Shown here: piece after piece, positions 8,895 through 16,960 of the stretch
Position numbering within the stretch: position 1 is the stretch's first letter
Layout: each line of letters opens with the position of its first letter
Assembly: GCA_904419005.1 (NCBI GenBank)
Contig: CAJFQI010000001.1
Span: 45,334 to 109,333, forward strand
Reading direction: 5' to 3'
From: Candidatus Avimonas faecium
Lineage (GTDB): Bacteria > Bacillota > Clostridia > Oscillospirales > Acutalibacteraceae
Length of the DNA stretch: 64,000 nucleotides
Translations under genes and position numbers: made by a program
Notes under the pieces: model-generated
Databases searched by the model: none
Told to the model about the DNA's origin: nothing
The model's input: only the letters and a program-made list of their open reading frames with translations

Positions 8895-9857
8895 TTATTC
8901 GCCGGTAATACCGCTCCGGTCAATGCTTTCAACCAGCTTGCGCTCTACCAGGACGTACAGCAGCATCAGCGGCAGGATCGAAATCAAGGTCCCCGCCATC
9001 TGGATCCCTTCGGATAATTGGGTTTCAAGGTTGGATACGTTGGTCCCTTGGTTATTGCTGGGGAACAGCATTGAGTACCGCGTGACAAAGTTATCCAACG
9101 CGACCGGCAGGGTGGTGATTTCATTGCCGAAGTAGGAGCTGGTCAGGTTGGTTTCGTTCCAGTTCCAGACAAAGGCGAAGATCAGCACCACCACCAGCGC
9201 CGGCGTAGCCATGCAGAAATTGATCTTCCAGAAAATCTTGAGAGGGCCGGCGCCGTCTATAGAAGCCGCCTCGTCAAGCGACGGCGGGCTCATGCGGTAA
9301 AACTGGTAAAAGATCAGGATAAACAGCGCCTGCCGGATCCCCTGCCCGAAAATGGAGGGGATCAAGATGGGGAAAATCGACTGCAGCATCCCGTATTTAT
9401 TGAACATCACATAGTTGGGCAGGAAGGTAATCTGCGACGGGATCAGGAAGGTGCTCAGCATCAGCACGAACAGGATCATCCGTCCGCGGAACTCAAATTT
9501 TGCGAAGCCGTAAGCAATGACGGCCGACGACAGGGTTTCCACGACGGCGATCAGCAGCATCACGCCGATGGAAACCAGGATGGTCTTATAGCCGCCCAGC
9601 ACCTGATACGCCCGGGAAAAATTGCTCAGATACAGGGAGGTGGGGATCCAGTCAACCAGCGGGTTGGCGGAGTCATACGGCCCCATCAGGCTTCGGGACA
9701 GCATTTTGAGGATGGGGTACAGAAACACAAAACTGATGGCGATCAGCAGTATATAGGTCACAATCCGCATAAGCAGGCCTTCCCGCTCGCCGTTTCCGAC
9801 CATGAGCTTGCGGATCTTCGCCTTATTTATCCGGTGTTTTCGGCGGGTAATCGTCAT
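8895..9857 (-). CDS. Carbohydrate ABC transporter permease, MalG/CUT1 type (pair A)
   Basis: 320 residues from ATG 9857, which has AAGGAG upstream; an in-frame GTG at 9869 lies within the ribosome-binding site. About six membrane helices are visible. The ATPase-contact EAA loop is present as SLDEAASIDGAGPLKIFWK. Long variable loop between the last helices (about residues 235-270). It follows the MalF-like partner by 21 bases and precedes the UroD-like gene. It should form the inner-membrane channel with that partner. No ATPase gene is nearby, so a shared MsmX/UgpC-like ATPase elsewhere is expected. Confidence 0.92.
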   Translation of the reverse strand: MTITRRKHRINKAKIRKLMVGNGEREGLLMRIVTYILLIAISFVFLYPILKMLSRSLMGPYDSANPLVDWIPTSLYLSNFSRAYQVLGGYKTILVSIGVMLLIAVVETLSSAVIAYGFAKFEFRGRMILFVLMLSTFLIPSQITFLPNYVMFNKYGMLQSIFPILIPSIFGQGIRQALFILIFYQFYRMSPPSLDEAASIDGAGPLKIFWKINFCMATPALVVVLIFAFVWNWNETNLTSSYFGNEITTLPVALDNFVTRYSMLFPSNNQGTNVSNLETQLSEGIQMAGTLISILPLMLLYVLVERKLVESIDRSGITGE

Positions 9858-9878
9858 GATTGCGTTCACTCCTTTCCG

Positions 9879-10802
9879 CTAGGCTTGGCTTTTTGCCGCT
9901 CTTTTTGCCTTCGCCCGGCGTTTGGGCTTCGGCCTTTTCTCCGGCTTGGGACGGCGCTCCAGCATCCCCCGCCCCAGCAGCAGCACCGCCAGCAGGAGGA
10001 TCAGCAGCATCACCAGGAAATAGAGGTAGCTGGCGGCAGCGGCAAAGCCGTATCCCTTGGTGGTTTGGAACATGCTTTCCTTGATCATGGCGGTTATGCT
10101 GTTGGTGGACGAGTTTGAAATATCCACAATGGCGTAAATCCCATTGATGAGGATGAAGGGCCGCAGGGTCGGCAGCGTGATCTTCCAGAACTGCTGCCAT
10201 CGGCTGGCGCCGTCCACGCGGGCCGCCTCATACACGCTGCTGTCAACCTTCTGCAGGCCGGCCAGGAAGATCAGGATCTGCACGCCGCAGTACCACAAGA
10301 TCATAATGATGTTGTCAAAAATATACAGCAGCGGGACGGCCAGGAATTCGGGGAAGGAGCGGTCAATCAGCTGATAAAGGAAAAAGGTCTTCACACCGCT
10401 GAGGGTATCCGCATCCAGCGACTGGATGTTGGCGATCAACGGGCCGCTCATCAGCACAACCGGCAGGAAGAACAGCGCCCGGAACAGCTTCTTGCCGGCA
10501 AAAGCGCGGTTGAGGAGAAGGGACAGGATGATGGAAAACACCAGGGTCATCGGCACATAGAGCAGGATCTGCTCCAGATAGCCGGGCAGGTCGGTCAGGA
10601 AGGCCGTGTCACCCATCAGGACCTGGACGTAATTGTCAAGCCCCACCCCGGTCATCCTGACGCCGCCTACCTGGACGCGGACATCGGAAAAGCTGTAGCG
10701 GATGGTTTCAATCAGCGGGTAAAGGGTAAACAGCAGGAAGCCGACGATCCAGGGCAGGACAAAAGCAAAGCCGATCAGCTTTTTTTTGGTACTCCACTTC
10801 AT
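9879..10802 (-). CDS. Sugar ABC transporter permease, MalF/CUT1 type (pair A)
   Basis: 307 residues with six predicted membrane segments (first at LIGFAFVLPWIVGFLLFTLY). The EAA motif reads VYEAARVDGASRWQQFWKI, normal for CUT1 permeases. The C-terminus is an unusually basic tail of about 35 residues, rich in Lys/Arg/Pro (RRPKPEKRPKPKRRAKAKR), lying on the cytoplasmic side after the last helix. The gene begins 3 bases after the DUF5696 gene ends, so the accessory protein and this permease are translated together. It pairs with the MalG-type permease at 8895-9857. Confidence 0.92.
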   Translation of the reverse strand: MKWSTKKKLIGFAFVLPWIVGFLLFTLYPLIETIRYSFSDVRVQVGGVRMTGVGLDNYVQVLMGDTAFLTDLPGYLEQILLYVPMTLVFSIILSLLLNRAFAGKKLFRALFFLPVVLMSGPLIANIQSLDADTLSGVKTFFLYQLIDRSFPEFLAVPLLYIFDNIIMILWYCGVQILIFLAGLQKVDSSVYEAARVDGASRWQQFWKITLPTLRPFILINGIYAIVDISNSSTNSITAMIKESMFQTTKGYGFAAAASYLYFLVMLLILLLAVLLLGRGMLERRPKPEKRPKPKRRAKAKRAAKSQA

Positions 10803-10805
10803 GGC

Positions 10806-13106
10806 TTATCCCTCCGTCCAAACGGCCGACATGGCCGCCACTTCGCTGCCGCCGTAAGTATACGCCTCTTCGTTGTAGTTGATGATCAGCGTCACGCCGT
10901 TGTCGTAGGTGACGACGGACACGCCTTCCACCGGCACCGACCGGGATACCATGCTGCTTCCGCGGACCCGGGACAGGCAGTCGTTGACAAATTCGTAAGA
11001 GGAAACGATGTCCTGCTTCCAGTCCTCATAGCGGGAGGAATAGATGTCGCTGCTGTTGGTATCCGCGAACTCCGACGAATACGCCTGCGTGAGGACAAAG
11101 GAGGGGCAGATGTTGTAATCAACCAGCATCAGCAGCATCTGCTCGGTGTTGCCGCCGTAGTTGATAAAGTCGGAGAAGCAGTCGACATACCCGCTGAGGA
11201 CAATCTGCACGAACGGGACGGTGTCCGTCTCATACTTCATCATCGAATTGGCCATGGGCACATTGTACACGGCGTCGGCATAGTTCAGCGCGTAGGCATT
11301 GGGGTTTTCAAGCATCAGGTAATCCGTGCTCTGCGCGGCGGCCTGCAAATCGCTGACCGCCTGCTCAAGCGCCTGCAAGCGGCTCTGGGTATGGCCGCTC
11401 TTATAGTCGCCGAAAAGGATATTGCCGATATCGTCCAGCGCCAGGCTCTTCTTATAAGCATCCAGATCGGCCAGCTTTTCTATGTTTCTGGTCACGGCCG
11501 CCGCATTCAGGTAATAGCGGGTGGTGTAGAGGTTGTGTACCTCCGTGCGGCTGATCAGGTTGCTGGCGGCCGACATCCGCATATTGCGCTGGTTCATCTG
11601 GCCGGAAAATCCGGTGGAGAGGCTCGTCTGCAACGCCAGCCGGCCGCCGGCGGAGGACAGCTGCCCGAACAGGTCTTCAAGCTGCGACTCGGACCCTACC
11701 TTGCTTTCCAGGGAAAAGCTGCCGATCGTGTGGCCGCTGATGCCGCCCTTTTCAAAGCCTTCAAGCGTCATCAGGATATGGCTGACCCCCGATTGGCTGA
11801 GTTCCTCCACCCAGCCGGACACGTCCTCCAGGGTGGTCATCACCTTGGTGTAGTCCATCCAATACCCTTCGGCCCGTTCCGCCATGACGGCGTCCAGCTT
11901 GATCGGGATATTCTCGCCGCTGAGGGGCGTCGTTGTGAGCCTTCCTTCCTGCTGGAGCAGGCTCCGATACCGGTTGGCCATGCCGGTGTAGTTGGCCTCT
12001 TCGCCGCCGAGGAAATAATAGCGGACCTCGGCGTCAAAGGTGTTGACATTCGGCTGGGTCGCGTTGAAGCCGGTGCTCGAGCCGGCCGGCTGCCAGTAGG
12101 TTTCCTGATAGATAAAGCGGGGGCAGGCCCAGCTAAAGTCAATGGTGGTGCCCGCCGCGCTGGCAATCAGGTCGCAGGAACTGTCGCCCTGGGCAACCAC
12201 CGCCAGGAACGCATCCTGGTTGCTCCCGTGGGCCATGCCGTACACCGGAAGGGTAACCTGCTGGTTGTCCACGGTGGGGATCGCCGCGCTCGTCGTAGCA
12301 GCGGCCGCTGCGGTAGAGGTGGAGGCGGCGGCACTGTTGCTGGGAAGGGACAGGTCGCTGCCGTATATCCGTCCGCTGTAGTAGGAGCTGTAGCTACGGG
12401 GCTCCTGATACCGGATCAGCGCGCCGCAGCCGTCCGGGATAAAGATGTAGCCGTCAATGCTGTCGCTGTACACCGCGCCGAAAAACGGCATGACATACAG
12501 GGCGCTGAGGGTATAGGAGTCGCCGCAGGTCAGGCTGTCCTGCGGGATCACCACCTTGAGGCTGTCCTCTTCTAGGGTGATCTCCACCCGGCAGGAGGCC
12601 TGCGCCTCGCTGAAGGTGGCCTGGATGGCGATGCCGTTTTCAATATCGGAGATCACCGGCGCGCCGTCCCCTTCGTCCTCCATGCTCATCCGGCGGACCG
12701 AGCCGCTTGCCGAAGCGATGAAATCGCCGACCACAACCGAACGGGCAAACTGCTGCCAGGAATTGCTCAGGGTATCCAGTTCTTCCTCCCCGCTGACCGT
12801 GCTGCTCCAGACATAGCCGGTCTGGCGGTTTATCACCTTGATATTGGCGGTCGTACGGTCCACATACAAACGGAGGCTTTCATTTTCGGCCACCAGCTCG
12901 TCGTTTTCGCCCAGCGGTTCAATCGGCGCTTTGCCGTCGGTGTCCGCCATTTGCAGCTGCATCGTCGTAGGCAGGCCGGACAGGGTCGGCGCGGCGTCAT
13001 CGGCGGCGGCCGCGGTGTCTTGGCTGTCCTCGCCGATTCCGTGCAGCGCCAGGCAGGACAGCAGGAGGGCTGCCGCCGCCAGGACGGCCGTTGTCTTTTT
13101 ACGCAC
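10806..13106 (-). CDS. DUF5696-domain secreted or membrane-anchored protein
   Basis: 766 residues. The start is GTG at 13106 (GGAGG nine bases upstream), overlapping the end of the YIP1 gene by 8 bases, so the two are translationally coupled. A signal peptide or anchor covers residues 1-22 (AVLAAAALLLSCLALHG), followed by a low-complexity linker. The mature part has the DUF5696 pattern: SLRLYVDRTTANIKVINRQTG at the start, DGYIFIPDGCGALIRYQEP, an Ala/Thr-rich insert near residue 270, and a barrel-like second half (LDAVMAERAEGYWMDYTKV, LTLEGFEKGGISGH). The fold recalls alpha-galactosidase-like barrels, but no reaction has been assigned to the family as far as I know. Families like this recur beside YIP1 proteins and paired sugar permeases in Firmicutes, so it is likely an extracytoplasmic accessory of this transporter. 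Confidence 0.8.
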   Translation of the reverse strand: MRKKTTAVLAAAALLLSCLALHGIGEDSQDTAAAADDAAPTLSGLPTTMQLQMADTDGKAPIEPLGENDELVAENESLRLYVDRTTANIKVINRQTGYVWSSTVSGEEELDTLSNSWQQFARSVVVGDFIASASGSVRRMSMEDEGDGAPVISDIENGIAIQATFSEAQASCRVEITLEEDSLKVVIPQDSLTCGDSYTLSALYVMPFFGAVYSDSIDGYIFIPDGCGALIRYQEPRSYSSYYSGRIYGSDLSLPSNSAAASTSTAAAAATTSAAIPTVDNQQVTLPVYGMAHGSNQDAFLAVVAQGDSSCDLIASAAGTTIDFSWACPRFIYQETYWQPAGSSTGFNATQPNVNTFDAEVRYYFLGGEEANYTGMANRYRSLLQQEGRLTTTPLSGENIPIKLDAVMAERAEGYWMDYTKVMTTLEDVSGWVEELSQSGVSHILMTLEGFEKGGISGHTIGSFSLESKVGSESQLEDLFGQLSSAGGRLALQTSLSTGFSGQMNQRNMRMSAASNLISRTEVHNLYTTRYYLNAAAVTRNIEKLADLDAYKKSLALDDIGNILFGDYKSGHTQSRLQALEQAVSDLQAAAQSTDYLMLENPNAYALNYADAVYNVPMANSMMKYETDTVPFVQIVLSGYVDCFSDFINYGGNTEQMLLMLVDYNICPSFVLTQAYSSEFADTNSSDIYSSRYEDWKQDIVSSYEFVNDCLSRVRGSSMVSRSVPVEGVSVVTYDNGVTLIINYNEEAYTYGGSEVAAMSAVWTEG

Positions 13107-15117
13107 GCAGATTCACCTCCGTAATGATACTGGTGACAAAGTCGACCACCTGCTTAATCAGCAGGTACGAGATGGAAAGGGCGAAAATCAGCACCGCCAT
13201 AAAGAAAAGGGTAACCAGCACATTAAAGACGGTCTGCCGGAACGTATACTGCTGCGTCTCAATAATCGCCAGGAAGACGTATACCACGCACAGGGCGATC
13301 AGCACGCTGAGGACAGTATAGATCAGGTAGCCCTCATCCATGGTGGCGAAATTCGAAAGGATAATCAGCCAGGGCAGGAAGAGCACGATCGGCGACAGGC
13401 TGTAAGCCATCGCTATATAGGTGGAGCGGAAGGTGCTCTCGCCGTCGTTGATGGCGCTGATGAAATAGTGGCTCACCAGGAACAGCGCCAGAGCACAGAC
13501 GTAAATCGTCACCGTATTGCCCAGCGAAAAGCTCCGCATGTCGGCTGAAAAGATGAAGCCGGCCGCCGTCTGGTCAAGAATAATCAGCAGCAGCACCGCC
13601 AGATAGATGACGGTCGCCGAAAGATAGGTGCCGGTCTCCCCCTTGCGGACATTGTAGCTGTTATCCAGCGGATGGCGGAAGGCGAAGGGGATCTGGCAGA
13701 TGTCGTAGTAGAAGCGGCTTTTCTTCTTCAGGGAAGCCTGCACCGCCGCGACGCCGGCAAAAATATGCTTTTTCCGGTTGACGCGCCGGAGGATGTAAAT
13801 GACAACCACCAGGGCCAAAAACGCCACCAGCACATACATCAGGTTGCTTTGCAGCCACTCGTTGCGGGACTCCCAATAGGCCTCCGAATACTGCTCCTTG
13901 GCGTTGGCCGTCCGGAAGTGGTCCTCCGCCGCCGCGTAATCGCCCTTCTGCATATAGTTCAGGCCCAGATAAAGGTGCGCGAAGTACGAGGAGTTGTTGT
14001 ACTTCATCACGTCTGTCAGGATGGCAATGCTGTCGTCGTACTGGCCGTTGTTGTAGCGTTCCATGGCGGCGTGAATCTGGGACTGCACATGGGTGGGGGT
14101 AAATACCTGGATATAGTTTGAGGCCGAATCCAGCACATAGATATTGTCCTCGCTGTCGGCGGCGACGCCGCTGGGGGTGGAAAACAGCCCCACCTTTTCC
14201 GAACCGCCGGCGCTGCCGCCGAACCGGCAGAGCAGATACCCGTCAAACGAGATCTCGGTGATATACCCGGTGCTGTCTACGGCGATCATCCGGCCGTCGT
14301 CGGTAACGCAGAGGTCGGACAGCCGGTTGAGCTGCGGAAGATTGTCGTTGTTTTGCAGCATATCCACGCCGTTGATGCTGTTTTTCTTAATGCGGCTCTG
14401 GTCGCCGCGGTTGATGGTATAAACCAGGCCGTCGCTGCCGCGGAAGATGTTCGCGAAGGAGGCGGCCTGGACCGAAGCCAGCTGCGCCTTCTGCTCTTCC
14501 GAAAAAACCAGATCGACGAAGATGTCGTACAGCGATCTGTTCACCGTATTGGAGGCGAAATAGCCCAGGAAGTCACCGGTAGCCCCCATATAAATGACGC
14601 CCGCCGAGGTCCCCTCGCTGACAATATAGCATCCGCCGTTGCCTGAGGCGGCGATCTTTACCGGGATATAGTTTTCCTCCACGCCAAAGTTGGGGGTGGT
14701 GGGCTTTGCGAAGGTCTGCTCCAGCGTGCCGTCCTGTGCAAAGCGGTAGGCCTCCCGTGTGCCGGAATCCGCCACATAGATGCGGCCCTCTTCGTCGGCG
14801 GCCACGCCGGTGGGGCTGGAGAGGAGCTCCTCCCCCACCACGGTAATTTCCCCCGTGGCAATGTCCACCACCAGCACCCGCTTATTGCCCGTATCGGCAA
14901 TATACATCCGGTCGTTGGCAATGTAGAGGTCCTCCGCTTTGTTGAGCCCTAACCCCATATACAGCTTTGAAGGGGTGTAGGCGTCCTGCGAAACCTCTTC
15001 CTTCCCGTTGATCGTCAGGGTCACCGTATAGCTGGTGGACTGGGTGGCCGCCGCGGCCGTCAACCCCAGGCTCCCCGACAGGAGGAGGCCCAGCAGAAGG
15101 GTTCCTATCTTTTTCAT
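13099..15117 (-). CDS. NHL-repeat / TPR / YIP1-family membrane protein
   Basis: 672 residues from ATG 15117 (GAGGAG upstream); a GTG at 15132 is less likely because it overlaps the ribosome-binding site. A signal peptide covers residues 1-24. Residues about 45-350 contain NHL beta-propeller blades (LYIADTGNKRVLVVDIATG, IYVADSGTREAYRF, IYVLDSASNYIQVF). About 360-420 is a TPR-like helical pair (YFAHLYLGLNYMQKGDYAAA). One membrane segment follows (MYVLVAFLALVVVIYIL), and the last 190 residues are a YIP1-type bundle of about five helices. The layout puts a propeller outside the cell and the bundle in the membrane. It sits between two permease pairs and directly before the DUF5696 gene; a scaffolding or glycan-docking role is inferred. 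Confidence 0.82.
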   Translation of the reverse strand: MKKIGTLLLGLLLSGSLGLTAAAATQSTSYTVTLTINGKEEVSQDAYTPSKLYMGLGLNKAEDLYIANDRMYIADTGNKRVLVVDIATGEITVVGEELLSSPTGVAADEEGRIYVADSGTREAYRFAQDGTLEQTFAKPTTPNFGVEENYIPVKIAASGNGGCYIVSEGTSAGVIYMGATGDFLGYFASNTVNRSLYDIFVDLVFSEEQKAQLASVQAASFANIFRGSDGLVYTINRGDQSRIKKNSINGVDMLQNNDNLPQLNRLSDLCVTDDGRMIAVDSTGYITEISFDGYLLCRFGGSAGGSEKVGLFSTPSGVAADSEDNIYVLDSASNYIQVFTPTHVQSQIHAAMERYNNGQYDDSIAILTDVMKYNNSSYFAHLYLGLNYMQKGDYAAAEDHFRTANAKEQYSEAYWESRNEWLQSNLMYVLVAFLALVVVIYILRRVNRKKHIFAGVAAVQASLKKKSRFYYDICQIPFAFRHPLDNSYNVRKGETGTYLSATVIYLAVLLLIILDQTAAGFIFSADMRSFSLGNTVTIYVCALALFLVSHYFISAINDGESTFRSTYIAMAYSLSPIVLFLPWLIILSNFATMDEGYLIYTVLSVLIALCVVYVFLAIIETQQYTFRQTVFNVLVTLFFMAVLIFALSISYLLIKQVVDFVTSIITEVNLRA

Positions 15118-15128
15118 AGTGCCTCTCC

Positions 15129-16007
15129 TCACTTAATGCCGGAGTGTGCCAGCGTGTTCATAACCTTGCTCTGCATCACGATGAAAATAATCAGATTGGG
15201 GATAAACAGCACCAGGGAGGCGGCCGCCGCCATGCCCTGGGCAGCCACATTGGTCGTTGACCCGGAGGTCAGCGAAGTAATATAAAAGGCAAAGGTCTTC
15301 AGCTGGTCGTGATCGACATACAGCGTGGATTCCACGGCAGAGTTCCAGGAATTCTGGAAAGCCAATATAGCGACCGTGACGATCGCCGGCTGGATGATCG
15401 GGACAATGATCCGGCGCACGATCGTAAAATCGTTGGCGCCGTCCATCCGGGCCGCCTCAATCAGCGCGTCCGGGATCTGATCCATAAACTGCTTGATGAG
15501 GAACAGCCCCACCGGCATGGCCAAAAGCGGGACAATATTGCTCCAGAAGGAATCCAGCAGGTTCAGCCGCTCCATAATCAGATAGCGGGGGATCTTCACC
15601 GCCGCCGGGACAAACATCAGCGCCACGGTGTTGAGCTCCAGCAGCAGCTTCTTGACGCGGAACCTCTTTTTCGCCAGCACATAGCCGGCGCTGACGGACA
15701 TCAGGATGGTGCAGACTACCACAATCAGGGCCGAAGACAGGCTGTTGACAAGGTAGCGGGTCATGGGGATGCCGGATTCCTCCATAACCGCCTGGATCTG
15801 GGCGAAATTGCCCCAGGTTGGCCTGCGGACAAAAAAACGCGGAGGATAGGCGAACAGCTCGTTTGTCGGCTTGAACGCCGTGACAAAAATGTACACTATC
15901 GGCAGGCCCATCACAACGGCCAGCGGGATCAGCACCGCAAAGAATTTGATCTGGCTGCGGTCATACCGGGTCGGGTTGATCTTTGTACCCTGGAAACGGT
16001 TGCGCAT
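15129..16007 (-). CDS. Carbohydrate ABC transporter permease, MalG/CUT1 type (pair B)
   Basis: 292 residues, six predicted helices, and the EAA loop IPDALIEAARMDGANDFTIV that docks the ATPase. It ends 11 bases before the YIP1 gene start and begins 12 bases after its MalF-type partner, so the genes are one unit. It should form a second, complete channel with the gene at 16020-16949. The sequence differs clearly from the pair-A permeases; this is not a recent duplication. Two permease pairs with two solute-binding proteins imply either two substrates or a complex with four membrane subunits. Confidence 0.92.
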   Translation of the reverse strand: MRNRFQGTKINPTRYDRSQIKFFAVLIPLAVVMGLPIVYIFVTAFKPTNELFAYPPRFFVRRPTWGNFAQIQAVMEESGIPMTRYLVNSLSSALIVVVCTILMSVSAGYVLAKKRFRVKKLLLELNTVALMFVPAAVKIPRYLIMERLNLLDSFWSNIVPLLAMPVGLFLIKQFMDQIPDALIEAARMDGANDFTIVRRIIVPIIQPAIVTVAILAFQNSWNSAVESTLYVDHDQLKTFAFYITSLTSGSTTNVAAQGMAAAASLVLFIPNLIIFIVMQSKVMNTLAHSGIK

Positions 16008-16019
16008 AGCCGGCCCTCC

Positions 16020-16949
<930 letters not shown>

Positions 16950-16960
16950 TGTTCTCCTCC